Part shown: piece by piece, positions 1-8,630 of the stretch
How the letters are laid out: every line of letters starts with the position of its first letter
Numbering within the stretch: position 1 is the first letter of the stretch
Origin: Desulfocarbo indianensis
Lineage (GTDB): Bacteria; Desulfobacterota; Desulfarculia; Desulfarculales; Desulfarculaceae
Direction of reading: 5' to 3'
Assembly: GCA_001184205.1 (NCBI GenBank)
Contig: LBMP01000005.1
Span: 1-64,000 of the forward strand
Length of the DNA stretch: 64,000 nt
The notes under the pieces: generated by a model
The model's input: the letters and a program-made list of their open reading frames with translations, nothing else
Databases searched by the model: none
What the model was told of the DNA's origin: nothing
Position numbers and translations under genes: made by a program

Positions 1-884
1 TGCCGCTTATTCACCTCCATCGCCGCTTCCACGATGCGGAAGGTGTAGCCCTTCTCCTTGGCCAGCCGCGCGATGGCCGAGGTGTCCTTGGGGAAGCAGG
101 AACCGCCGTAGCCAGGGCCCGCGTGCAAAAACTTGGAGCCGATGCGCATGTCCAGGCCCATGCCACGGGCCACCACGCTCACGTCCGCGCCCACCAGCTC
201 GCAGATGTTGGCCATCTCGTTGATGAAGCTGATCTTGACGGCCAGAAACGCGTTGGAGGCGTACTTGATCATCTCCGCCGTCTCCACGTTGGTCACCACG
301 AAGGGCGTCTCCAAGAGATACAGCGGCGAATAAAGGTCCTTCATGATGGCCTTGGCCTGGTCGCTGTCCGCCCCCACCACCACCCGGTTGGGCCGCATGA
401 AATCCTCAATGGCCGAGCCCTCGCGCAGAAACTCCGGGTTGGAGGCCACGTCGAAATTGATGGGCCGTTTTTGGTGCTCGCGGATAAGGGCCGCCACCTT
501 CTGGCCGGTGCCCACCGGCACCGTGCTCTTGGTCACCACCACCTTGTAGTCGTCCATGGTCTCGCCGATGGAGCGCGCCACCTCCCACACGTAGTGCAAA
601 TCCGCCGCCCCGTCATCGCCCTGGGGCGTGCCCACCGCGATGAACACCGCCAAGGCCTTGGCCACCCCTTCTTTAAGGTCGGTGGTGAAGTTTAAGCGCC
701 CCTCCCGGCTGTTCTTCTTGACCAGCTCCTCAAGGCCCGGCTCGTAGATGGGAACCCGGCCGTCTTTGAGCATGCCTATCTTGGCCGCGTCGTTGTCCAC
801 GCAGGTCACGTTCAATCCCAGCTCCGCGAAACAGGTCCCCGTCACCAACCCCACGTAGCCAACTCCTACCACGCATATGTTCAT
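1..884 (-). CDS. ugd: UDP-glucose 6-dehydrogenase, 3' end cut by window edge
   Basis: Cytosolic NAD-dependent enzyme oxidising UDP-glucose to UDP-glucuronate, a precursor of core, capsule and L-Ara4N sugars. The visible 294 residues start with a Rossmann motif (GVGYVG, residues 7-12). They reach the catalytic-cysteine block GGSCFPKD near residue 262, so both the NAD domain and the active-site region are present. Roughly the last third (UDP-binding domain) lies beyond position 1. The ATG at 884 directly precedes the Rossmann strand, as is usual. It is the last gene seen in the long minus-strand LPS block and is separated from the O-antigen ligase by a 75-bp gap with no recognisable element. 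GDP-mannose dehydrogenase is the main alternative; the order of motifs favours UDP-glucose. Confidence 0.88.
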   Translation of the reverse strand, partial: MNICVVGVGYVGLVTGTCFAELGLNVTCVDNDAAKIGMLKDGRVPIYEPGLEELVKKNSREGRLNFTTDLKEGVAKALAVFIAVGTPQGDDGAADLHYVWEVARSIGETMDDYKVVVTKSTVPVGTGQKVAALIREHQKRPINFDVASNPEFLREGSAIEDFMRPNRVVVGADSDQAKAIMKDLYSPLYLLETPFVVTNVETAEMIKYASNAFLAVKISFINEMANICELVGADVSVVARGMGLDMRIGSKFLHAGPGYGGSCFPKDTSAIARLAKEKGYTFRIVEAAMEVNKR

Positions 885-959
885 CGCTCGTCGCAGCTCC
901 CCATAGGTTCAGATTATCGAATCCCCTCGTCCCTCACTTCAGTGACGCCCCCGCGCGTT

Positions 960-2252
960 TCAAGGCTCTTGGCTCTCCGGGCTCGCGTCATCGCCCGGCC
1001 TCCCGGCCCGGTCTCTCCACCATCGGGCGCCCAAGGCCAGGCCGGCCAGCAGCCAGAGCATGAATCCGCTGTCGTCCACGAAAAAATCGTCCGTCAGGTT
1101 CCGCACGGAAAAGCCGATCACCATCAAGGCGGCGGCCGCGCCGAAAAGGCCCACCGTATCCCGCCTGGCCGGAGGGGCATGGGGCCAAAGCGCCGCTATG
1201 ATGGCTATGAAGGCCCAGAGCACGGCCGCCAGCCCCTGCACCCCCAACTGCAAGGCCAATTCGATGAACATGTTGTGGGAATGCCAGAGCAGGGGCTGAT
1301 GGGTGGCGCGGAACTCGGGAAACGCCTTGGAAAAGCTGTGGCGGCCCAGGCCGATGCCGGTGAAGGGCTCCTGGGCGATGCGCCCCAGGGAATGCCGCCA
1401 CAGGGCGATAAGATCGCCGGCGGTGCCGCCCACCTTGGCGGGATTGTTCCAGAGTTGGCTCCAGCGTTCGCCGTGGCGCGCGCCGGGCACCGACAGCAGA
1501 GCCGCCACCAGGGCCAGGCAGACCAGGCAGCCCAAAAGGGCCGCGCGCAGCCGCCGCCGCGACATGATCACCAGGCAGAGGCCGAACTCCAAAAGCATGC
1601 CCAGCCAGGTGGCGCGGCCAAAGGTGATGTAGCCGGAAAAGGCGGTAACCGCGATCAGGACCGGCCAGACCGGCCTCAGCCGGGGGGAGGGGAAGGCCAT
1701 GGGCGCCAAAAGAACAAAGGGCCAGACCGTGACCAGATAGGTGCCGAAGCCGCCGTAGCCGTTGTGCAGGGAGCCGGCCCTCAGGTAATGGTGCAGCAGG
1801 TTGCCGCCTTCTGCGAAAAAATAGAAGACCGCGAAAACGCCCATGATGGCCACGCCGGCCAGCAAGGCGGCCCAGGCCTGCTTGAGGTGTTCCTCGCTCC
1901 TGATGAAATGCACGCCGGTGTAGAAAACGATGAGCCCCTTGAGCACCTCGGCCCGCAGCTCCTTCAGGGAATAGGCCGGGTCCACCGCGCTCAGGAGACT
2001 CAAGGCGGCGGTGACCGCGTAGAGAATCCAGGGCCACAGCAACGCGGTGGGCCGCCATTGGCGCTGGCCGGTGAGCCAGAGATGGATGAACAGGAAAAAA
2101 GCCGCGCCCATCATGGCCATTTCCCGCGCCGCGGTGATGGCCTCCATGGGCATGATTATGATGAGCAGCAAAAGGCAAAGCCGCGAGGCCCTGAACCACA
2201 GGCCGCCGCCCAGGCCCACGCCGGCGTCATGACTGATACTTGCCGCCATCAT
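960..2252 (-). CDS. O-antigen ligase family membrane protein (Wzy_C)
   Basis: Polytopic inner-membrane protein of 430 residues, predicted to join or polymerise undecaprenyl-linked glycans on the periplasmic side (WaaL or Wzy type). About ten hydrophobic segments are visible. The large periplasmic loop carries the family signature, including a WHSHNMFIE motif followed by LGVQG. The ATG at 2252 overlaps the epimerase stop (TGATG), which fixes the start. A longer in-frame reading upstream only runs antisense-like through the epimerase and looks non-native. Ligase and polymerase cannot be separated by sequence alone. Its place at the end of an LPS core locus favours a ligase. Confidence 0.85.
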   Translation of the reverse strand: MMAASISHDAGVGLGGGLWFRASRLCLLLLIIIMPMEAITAAREMAMMGAAFFLFIHLWLTGQRQWRPTALLWPWILYAVTAALSLLSAVDPAYSLKELRAEVLKGLIVFYTGVHFIRSEEHLKQAWAALLAGVAIMGVFAVFYFFAEGGNLLHHYLRAGSLHNGYGGFGTYLVTVWPFVLLAPMAFPSPRLRPVWPVLIAVTAFSGYITFGRATWLGMLLEFGLCLVIMSRRRLRAALLGCLVCLALVAALLSVPGARHGERWSQLWNNPAKVGGTAGDLIALWRHSLGRIAQEPFTGIGLGRHSFSKAFPEFRATHQPLLWHSHNMFIELALQLGVQGLAAVLWAFIAIIAALWPHAPPARRDTVGLFGAAAALMVIGFSVRNLTDDFFVDDSGFMLWLLAGLALGARWWRDRAGRPGDDASPESQEP

Positions 2253-3211
2253 CAGGGCAGATACTCCCCCCGGCGGGCCAGGTCCACCAGCACGGCCAGA
2301 CCCTGCTCGAAACCGACGCCCACCCGGTAGCCCAACACCTCGCGAGTCTTGCTCAAATCGGCCAGGCTGAAACGGACGTCGCCCGTGCGGGGAGGGGCGA
2401 ATTCCGGGTCCGCTTTTTTGCCGGTCAATTGCTCCAGCACCTCCACCAGGCGCAGCAGGCTCTGCGAGGAACCCGAGGCCACGTTGAATGATTCCCCGGC
2501 CGCGCCGGAGGCGGTGCAGGCCGCCAGGTTGGCCGCCACCACGTTTTCGATATAGGTGAAGTCGCGGCTCTGCTTGCCGTCGCCGAATATGGTGGGGCGC
2601 GCGCCCTCCAAAAGGGCGAACATGAAACGGGGGATCACCGCCGCGTAGGCCGAGCGCGGGTCCTGCCGCGGGCCGAACACGTTGAAATACCTGAGGCACA
2701 CGGTTTCCAGCCCGTAGACCTTGTAAAACACGCGGCAGTAGTATTCCATGGCCACCTTGTTGGCCGCATAAGGGCTCATGGGCCGGGGGTCCATGTCCTC
2801 GCGCTTGGGCGCGTCCGCCGGCTGGCGGTCGCCGTAGATCGAGGAGCTGGAAGCCGTCACCACCCTTTTCACCCCGGCTTCCTTGGCCGAAATGAGGATG
2901 TTCAGGCCGCCGTTCACGTTGACGTCATGGGAGAGCATGGGGTCTTCCACCGAGCGCTGCACGCTGGGCCGCGCCGCCTGGTGCAAGACGAAATCCACCC
3001 CCCGCATGGCCTCGCGGCACACGGCCATGTCCCGCATGTCCGCTTCCATGAAGACCAGCCGGCCGGGCCCACCCTCTGCGGGGCGCAGGTTTTCGCGTTT
3101 GCCGGTGGAAAGGTTGTCCAGCACCACGACGTCCTCGCCGCGCTTTATCAGTGTTTCGGCCAGATGGGAGCCGATGAAGCCGGCGCCCCCGGTGATCAGA
3201 TATTTTGTCAT
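2252..3211 (-). CDS. NAD-dependent sugar-nucleotide epimerase/dehydratase (extended SDR)
   Basis: Predicted cytosolic UDP-sugar epimerase or dehydratase, 319 residues. It has the NAD motif GGAGFIG at residues 8-14, a serine-rich strand (ASSSSIYG) near 120-127 and the catalytic YAANK (Tyr148, Lys152). Its best family fit is the UDP-glucose/UDP-glucuronate 4-epimerase group. It follows the heptose kinase by 2 bp and overlaps the O-antigen ligase start, so it probably supplies a sugar nucleotide for the outer core or O-polymer. The exact substrate cannot be read from the sequence. Confidence 0.88.
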   Translation of the reverse strand: MTKYLITGGAGFIGSHLAETLIKRGEDVVVLDNLSTGKRENLRPAEGGPGRLVFMEADMRDMAVCREAMRGVDFVLHQAARPSVQRSVEDPMLSHDVNVNGGLNILISAKEAGVKRVVTASSSSIYGDRQPADAPKREDMDPRPMSPYAANKVAMEYYCRVFYKVYGLETVCLRYFNVFGPRQDPRSAYAAVIPRFMFALLEGARPTIFGDGKQSRDFTYIENVVAANLAACTASGAAGESFNVASGSSQSLLRLVEVLEQLTGKKADPEFAPPRTGDVRFSLADLSKTREVLGYRVGVGFEQGLAVLVDLARRGEYLP

Positions 3212-3213
3212 GT

Positions 3214-4227
3214 CTACTTTCCGCCGGTCAGCAATTGGGACCCTTGTTCCATGGCCTGGATGAGACGGCCGGCGGTGACGGCGGAGGTGCCCACCTCGCC
3301 CACCACCACGCCGGCCGCGAAATTGGCCAGCAGCGCGGCCTCCTCCGGCTCCAGCCCGGCCACCAGCCCCAGGGTCAGGGTGCTGATCACCGTATCGCCG
3401 GCTCCGGTAACGTCGAAAACCCTCTTGGCCATGGTGGGGATATGGCTTTCGCCCCGCTCGCTGAACAAGGTCATACCCCGCTCGCCTTGGGTCACCAGAA
3501 CGCACTGAAATCCATAAGCCTCGCGCAGCTTGTTGCCCGCCAGGCGCACGTAATCCGGTTGATCTATATGTATGCCGGCCGCGGCCGCCGCCTCCAGATG
3601 GTTGGGAGTGACGATGGTGGCCCCGGCGTACAGGGGCATATTGGGAACCTTGGGGTCCACCGTCCAGAGCTTGCCCTGGGCGGCGGTGAGATGCTTCAGG
3701 CGGCTAGTCACCTGGCCGTTGATGACCCCCTTGGCGTAGTCGCTTATGATCACCGCGTCCACCAGCGGCATCTGGCCCTCCAGAAAGGCCAGGATGGCCT
3801 CGCTGTCCTTGCTGCCGGCCGGCTGGCGGTTTTCGCGGTCCACCCGCACCACCTGCTGGCTTTGGGCCACCACCCTGGTCTTCACCGTGGTGGGCCGCTG
3901 GGCGCTGCTGATCAGCCCGGCGTCGGGCACCTCCAGATCGTCCAAAAGCTCCCGCACCTGCCTGCCCGGCTGGTCCTCGCCCACCAGCCCGCAGATTTGG
4001 GCATGGCCACCCAAGGCGATGAGGTTATGCAGAACATTGGCCGCGCCGCCCAGCATGTGGGTTTCGCTTTCCACCTCCACCACCGGAACCGGGGCCTCGG
4101 GCGAAATGCGGCGCACGGAGCCCCAGATGAAGCGGTCGAGCATCACGTCGCCCAAGACCAACACGCTGGCCCGGCTGAACCTGCCCACCGCTTCACGCAG
4201 GCGCTCCAGATCAATGGGGAATTCCAT
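3214..4227 (-). CDS. rfaE1: D-glycero-beta-D-manno-heptose-7-phosphate kinase
   Basis: PfkB-family kinase of 337 residues that phosphorylates heptose 7-phosphate at C1 in the ADP-heptose pathway feeding WaaC and WaaF. Features seen are GDVMLDRFIWG (26-36), the substrate-side GGAANV block (60-65), DPK near 191, and the C-terminal anion-hole/catalytic GAGD (275-278). It matches only the first domain of enterobacterial HldE. The nucleotidyltransferase half is absent, so a separate adenylyltransferase gene must lie elsewhere, which is common outside enterics. GmhB, the next pathway step, is encoded at 13.0-13.6 kb in the same block. Confidence 0.92.
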   Translation of the reverse strand: MEFPIDLERLREAVGRFSRASVLVLGDVMLDRFIWGSVRRISPEAPVPVVEVESETHMLGGAANVLHNLIALGGHAQICGLVGEDQPGRQVRELLDDLEVPDAGLISSAQRPTTVKTRVVAQSQQVVRVDRENRQPAGSKDSEAILAFLEGQMPLVDAVIISDYAKGVINGQVTSRLKHLTAAQGKLWTVDPKVPNMPLYAGATIVTPNHLEAAAAAGIHIDQPDYVRLAGNKLREAYGFQCVLVTQGERGMTLFSERGESHIPTMAKRVFDVTGAGDTVISTLTLGLVAGLEPEEAALLANFAAGVVVGEVGTSAVTAGRLIQAMEQGSQLLTGGK

Positions 4228-4245
4228 AAAACCCTCTTCCGGGGA

Positions 4246-5337
4246 CTAGCCCTTGGCCATATCCCCCAACAAGTCCTCCAGCGCGGCCAGCACCTCCTCG
4301 GCCCGCACTTCCTCGGCCAGGCCCTCGCCCCCCACCAGGCGGCTGGCCACGCCCCAGGGCGTCCACACCGCCCGGGAGGCCCTGGCCCAGATTACCACCA
4401 GGGGCGCGCCCATGGCGGCTCCCAAATGCATGGGCCCGCCTTCCGGGGTTATGAACACCCTGGCCCGGCTGATCACGGCGCAGAACTCCTTCAGGCTGCG
4501 CGAGCAAAAAACCGGCGGCCGGGGCTCCACTCCCTCCAAAAGGCCGGCCACCCATTCCCCGTCTCCCGGAGCGTGGGTCACCACCAGGCCCTGGCCGCGC
4601 CGCGCCAGGGCGCCGGCAAGCTCCCGGTAGCGCTCATCCGGCCAGTTGCGGCCCGCCCGGTAGGACCAGCGGGTGATGTTGAGCATCAAAGGCCCCGGCT
4701 CGCCGGCCAGACCATGCGCGCTCAAAAACGACGCGGCCTGGGCCTGGGCCTGGGCCGGCACTTTCAGATATAGCCTTTTGTCCCCGCTGTCAACCCGGAT
4801 GCGTTTCAACAGATGAAAGCAGCGCTCCACCTCGTGCATGTCGCGCGGTGGCCAGGTCGCGGGCATATTATAATAGAAACCCCAACGTTTGCGCTTGCCC
4901 ATGGCGGCGGGCCCCACCCGCCAGCGGCCCCGGCTGGCATAGGCCAGCCAGGCCTGGGAAGTGGAAAACTGGGCGCGGGGGGCCAAAACCAGATCAAAGC
5001 GCTCTTGGCGAATCTCCTTGAGCGCGCGGCCCAGGCGCTTCAGGGACTCGATCTTGCCGTAATGGCCGTGCTTGGCCTTGGGATAGGCCCATAATTTATC
5101 CAAGGCCCGGTGGCCGCTCAGGGCCTCCTCGCTTAAGGTGCACACCAAACCGGCGATGAAGGCGCGGGGAAAGGCCTGGCGCAGGGCGTCCAGCAGAGGG
5201 GTGGTGCAGACCACGTCGCCGATGTTGTCATTGCGCACCACCAGAATTTTTCTCACCTGGTCGGGATCATACTCCCCCGGATCGTCCCTTAGCCGCCCCA
5301 GGAGCGCCAGATTGTAAACGGCTGACAACAGTGACAC
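4246..5337 (-). CDS. Glycosyltransferase family 9 (heptosyltransferase-like)
   Basis: Predicted inner-face LPS core glycosyltransferase, GT-B fold, 363 residues. The N-terminal domain begins with KILVVRNDNIGDVV, the GT9 acceptor-side signature. The C-terminal domain carries the donor-binding block EGGPMHLGAAMGAP. The GTG at 5337 sits 2 bp after the upstream GT4 stop and starts the protein just before the first strand; a longer reading upstream is shadow sequence. It is one of five GT9 proteins in this block. WaaC and WaaF are assigned to others, so this one probably adds a further heptose or hexose. Confidence 0.85.
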   Translation of the reverse strand: MSLLSAVYNLALLGRLRDDPGEYDPDQVRKILVVRNDNIGDVVCTTPLLDALRQAFPRAFIAGLVCTLSEEALSGHRALDKLWAYPKAKHGHYGKIESLKRLGRALKEIRQERFDLVLAPRAQFSTSQAWLAYASRGRWRVGPAAMGKRKRWGFYYNMPATWPPRDMHEVERCFHLLKRIRVDSGDKRLYLKVPAQAQAQAASFLSAHGLAGEPGPLMLNITRWSYRAGRNWPDERYRELAGALARRGQGLVVTHAPGDGEWVAGLLEGVEPRPPVFCSRSLKEFCAVISRARVFITPEGGPMHLGAAMGAPLVVIWARASRAVWTPWGVASRLVGGEGLAEEVRAEEVLAALEDLLGDMAKG

Positions 5338-5338
5338 T

Positions 5339-6463
5339 TCAGACGCCTTTCCCGTCGGGGCCGGCCATGCCGGCTTCCAGGCGGTCCACGCAGGCCGGCC
5401 AGGTGAACCTGGCCTCCACCCTGCGGCGGCCGGCCCGGCCCATGGCCTTCCTGCCGCTTTCATCGTCCAAGAGGCCGGCCAGGGCTTTAGCCAGGTAATC
5501 CGGGTCCTTGGGCGGGGTCAAGAGGCCGGCTTCCTCTCCCACCACCTCGGGCAGCCCGCCCAGCCGGCTGGCCGCCACGGGCAGGCCGCAGGCCATGGCC
5601 TCGGCGGCGCTGAGGCCCAGGGCCTCCTCCCCCTGGCTGGGGAAAACCGCCACCTTGCCCAGGGAATAAAACGCGGCCAGGCGCTCCTGGGGCACAAAGC
5701 CGGCCAGGATCAAGCGCTCTGCCAGGCCCAGTTCGCGGGCCTGGGCGGCCAGCTTTTCCGCGTAATCGCCCTCGCCCGCCACGGCCAGCTTGAGGCGCGG
5801 CCGGCCGGGGGCCAGCCGGGCCAGGGCGGCCAGGGCGTCCTGCATGCCCTTGAGCGGCACCAGGCGCACGGCGCTGACCAGAACCTCGTCCCCCGGTTGC
5901 AGCCCCAGGGAGCGGCCCAGCTCCCAATCCGGCTCCTGGGGATGAAAACGCCGCAGGTCCACGCCCAAGTGATTCACCTGGGGCTTCAGGCCCGTGGCTT
6001 TTTCTATTTGGCCGGCGGTGAAGGCGCTCACCGCGGCGAAATAATCCAGCCGCCGGGCCAGGAAGGCGTAGCCCGGAAAGAACTCGCTGCCGCCGGCCAG
6101 GAAGCCCAGCCGCATGCGCCCGCCCCTGGCCGCCCACAAGGCGGGGGCCAGGTCATAAGGCTTGAATATCAATAGGCGATCTCCGTTTTGCCGCAAAAAA
6201 GGCACGGCCCGCTGGGCCAGGCTGAGGCGCTCCATCAGCTTGCGGGCCCGCGAACCCAGATCGGGAAACGCCTGGCGGGGCCTGAAGTGAAAGGCCGCCA
6301 CCCGCACGCCCTTGGCCTCCGCCGGTAAAGGCCGGGCGCTGGCCCCCCCCACCAGGGTCACCTCGTGCCCCCTGGCCAGAAGCTCCTGGGCGATGTTCCA
6401 GGAGGAACTCTCCACCCCGCCGCTTTGGGTGGTGCTGGTCAGATTGTATAACAGCCACCTCAA
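5339..6463 (-). CDS. Glycosyltransferase family 4
   Basis: GT-B retaining glycosyltransferase of 374 residues, probably an LPS core or O-unit transferase acting at the cytoplasmic membrane face. It shows the N-terminal GGVE loop of GT4 enzymes and the C-terminal donor-site region with SQGEEALGLSAAEAMA, whose E-x7-E type pair binds the nucleotide sugar. The chosen start is TTG at 6463, because it overlaps the upstream stop as TTGA, the coupling pattern seen elsewhere in the block, and puts the first strand (RWLLYNL) at the N-terminus. Sugar specificity is unknown. Confidence 0.83.
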   Translation of the reverse strand: MRWLLYNLTSTTQSGGVESSSWNIAQELLARGHEVTLVGGASARPLPAEAKGVRVAAFHFRPRQAFPDLGSRARKLMERLSLAQRAVPFLRQNGDRLLIFKPYDLAPALWAARGGRMRLGFLAGGSEFFPGYAFLARRLDYFAAVSAFTAGQIEKATGLKPQVNHLGVDLRRFHPQEPDWELGRSLGLQPGDEVLVSAVRLVPLKGMQDALAALARLAPGRPRLKLAVAGEGDYAEKLAAQARELGLAERLILAGFVPQERLAAFYSLGKVAVFPSQGEEALGLSAAEAMACGLPVAASRLGGLPEVVGEEAGLLTPPKDPDYLAKALAGLLDDESGRKAMGRAGRRRVEARFTWPACVDRLEAGMAGPDGKGV

Positions 6464-7629
6464 GCCGCCGCCTCCTCCGCCGCCTGTTTTATCACCATTG
6501 CCCGGGCCCGCCAGGTGTAGCCCCTGGCCAGCTCGCGGCCCGCCCTGGCCAGGGAACGGGCCTCTTGCGGGCGCTCCACAAGCCGGGTCAGGGCCTGGGC
6601 CAGGGAAGCGGCGTCGTCCGGCGCGAACAACAGCGCGTTTTCGCCGTGGGTCAGCACGCTTTGCGCCGCGGGCAAGCGGGGAGCCGCCACGGCGCAGCCC
6701 GCGGCCAGGTATTCGAAGAGCTTCAAGGGGCTGGTGAACTCGGCCGAGATGCGCTGGCGGCCGCTGCCCGGCCACACCGCCACCCCGGCCCTGGCCAAAA
6801 GCTCCTTTACCGCGTCCTGGCCGGCCCTGGGCCGCATGACCAAACGTCCGCCCAAATCCAGGCCCTTGGCCAACCGGCTGAGCCTGAGCCAATCCGGGCC
6901 GCCCTCCTGACCGCCCAGCACCTCCACCCGCACCGCGGGGGCCTTGGCCGCCGCTTCCAGAAGGAGATCGACCCCTTTCCAGGCCCCCAGGCCGCCGGCA
7001 TAGGCCGCCAGGCCGGGCTCGCGCCGGCGGTCATCCAGGGCGAAAAACGAATCATCCACCCCGGAGGGGGCCACCGCCACCGGCCCCCTGACTCCCCTGC
7101 CCTCCAGCGCGCTGGCCAGGGGCCGGCTGATGGCCAGCACCCGGCTGGCCTGGCGCAGCACCCGGTCTTCCATGGCCTCCAGGTTCGCCACTTTGGCGGG
7201 CGCGAGCCCCTCCTCGGCCGCGGTCTGGGCGAAAAGTTCGTGGGCCTCATAGAGCAGGGGCAGGCCCAGCGCCTCGGCGCGGGGCAGAAGATAAGCCGCC
7301 AGCTTGAGGTGGCGCACCAGCGCCGCCCGCACTCCCTGGCCGGCCAACGTTCGCAGCTCGCGCCAGGCTGCCCTCTCATAGACCCTGCCCCAGGAAAAGG
7401 GCACCCGCAGCCCTGGGCCGGGCTGCCACATGGCCACGGGATGAACGCGCAGCCCGTTCACCGCCCGTATCCCCAACTCGGCCAGGCGGTCATCCAGCCC
7501 TTTGAAGCGCCCGCAAATGAAATGCAGCTCCACGCCGCTGGCGGCCAGGGCCCGGCAGGTGGCGGCCACCTGCAAAATCCTGGCGGGGGATTTGCCCAGG
7601 TGCTCGGGATACAGATAGGCCAGCTTCAT
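6460..7629 (-). CDS. Glycosyltransferase, GT4-like
   Basis: Predicted GT-B glycosyltransferase, 389 residues. The start MKLAYLYPEHLG is a typical first strand. The C-terminal half has a donor-site block reading FTSPLKLFEYLAAGCAVAAP, in which K-x-x-E-x-x-A-x-G is the GT4 nucleotide-sugar contact region. The ATG overlaps the upstream GT9 stop as ATGA. It is placed among the core glycosyltransferases and likely extends the outer core. Acceptor and donor cannot be deduced. Confidence 0.82.
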   Translation of the reverse strand: MKLAYLYPEHLGKSPARILQVAATCRALAASGVELHFICGRFKGLDDRLAELGIRAVNGLRVHPVAMWQPGPGLRVPFSWGRVYERAAWRELRTLAGQGVRAALVRHLKLAAYLLPRAEALGLPLLYEAHELFAQTAAEEGLAPAKVANLEAMEDRVLRQASRVLAISRPLASALEGRGVRGPVAVAPSGVDDSFFALDDRRREPGLAAYAGGLGAWKGVDLLLEAAAKAPAVRVEVLGGQEGGPDWLRLSRLAKGLDLGGRLVMRPRAGQDAVKELLARAGVAVWPGSGRQRISAEFTSPLKLFEYLAAGCAVAAPRLPAAQSVLTHGENALLFAPDDAASLAQALTRLVERPQEARSLARAGRELARGYTWRARAMVIKQAAEEAAA

Positions 7630-8630
7630 CTGCCCGGCCTCGCTCGCCCCTTGGCCAGCATTTCCCGCGCCTTGGCCAGAACGCTTTCCACGCTGATGGC
7701 CGCCATGCACTCGGCCTGCCGGCAGGCCTTGGTGGTGCAGGGCTGGCAGGTGGGCTCCGCCTTGATCACCGCCGCCCGGTCGCCCCTGGGGCCTATGGTG
7801 GCGGGATCCGTGGGGCCGAACAGGGCCAGCACCGGCGCGTCCACCGCCTGGGCCATGTGCATGGGCCCGGTGTCGTTGGTTATCAGCAGGTCCAGCCGGG
7901 AGAGCAGCGCGCAGGCCTGGCGCAGGGGCAGGCCCAAGGCGTTCACCGTGGGCACGCCGGCGGCCATGCGGACCTCATGGGCCAGCCTCTCTTCCGGGGC
8001 CGAGCCCACCACCAGGCAGATGACGCCCATCTCGGCCAGGCCCTTGGCCAATCCGCCGAAGCTCCGGGCCGGCCACATCTTGTAGGGGTAGGCCGCGCCG
8101 GGGCAAAGGGCCACCCTGGGGTTTTCCGGGCCCAAACCGCGCTTCAGGAGCCACTCCTCGGCCCGCTCCCCTTCAGCGGCGGTGAGATACACCCGCATCC
8201 TTTTATCCTGGACCTCGGCCCCGCCGGCCCACTGGGCCAGGAGCAGCCGCTTGTCCAGGACGTGCAAGGCCGGCTCCAGGGCCAGGCAGCCCAGGCCCAG
8301 CTCGGGTTTTTCCCAGCCCTGGATATTGCCCGCCTTGCCGAAGCGCAGATGGGGCAGTAGCTTCAGGATGTCGTCATTGGCGTGCAGCACCGCCACGGCT
8401 TCATAAAACCTGGACCGCAGCCGCAAGGACAGCCAGGCGCGGACCAGCGCATTGTTGCGGTAGGGCAACACGCGGGACACCTGGGGATTGTGCAGGAACA
8501 GCTCCCGCCGGCGCTGGTGGGTCAGCACGTCCAGTTCATAGGCCGCGCCCAGGGAGGCCACGGCTGGCGTGCACAACAGGGTGTCGCCCAGGGCGGTGGT
8601 GCATATGGCCAGGGCAGCTCTCCGTTTCAA
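7626..8630 (-). CDS. Glycosyltransferase family 9 (heptosyltransferase-like)
   Basis: GT9 protein of 334 residues for LPS core assembly. Features: CTTALGDTLLCTPAV at the N-terminus, a donor-site NDTGPMHMAQAV block, and a cysteine-rich C-terminal stretch (CQPCTTKACRQAEC) typical of many delta-proteobacterial heptosyltransferases. The start is TTG at 8630, overlapping the upstream GT4 stop as TTGA; no ATG lies near the N-terminal strand. Together with the neighbouring GT4 and GT9 genes it forms a tightly coupled six-gene transferase run between about 4.2 and 10.8 kb. Confidence 0.86.
   Translation of the reverse strand: MKRRAALAICTTALGDTLLCTPAVASLGAAYELDVLTHQRRRELFLHNPQVSRVLPYRNNALVRAWLSLRLRSRFYEAVAVLHANDDILKLLPHLRFGKAGNIQGWEKPELGLGCLALEPALHVLDKRLLLAQWAGGAEVQDKRMRVYLTAAEGERAEEWLLKRGLGPENPRVALCPGAAYPYKMWPARSFGGLAKGLAEMGVICLVVGSAPEERLAHEVRMAAGVPTVNALGLPLRQACALLSRLDLLITNDTGPMHMAQAVDAPVLALFGPTDPATIGPRGDRAAVIKAEPTCQPCTTKACRQAECMAAISVESVLAKAREMLAKGRARPGR

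Noticed and set aside
942-2330. Plus-strand open frame of 462 codons opposite the O-antigen ligase
   Set aside because: The minus-strand frame has membrane helices and ligase motifs; this one is low-complexity shadow sequence.
3205-4773. Plus-strand frame of 522 codons opposite the heptose kinase and a GT9 gene
   Set aside because: No domain motif, spans the junction of two real minus-strand genes.
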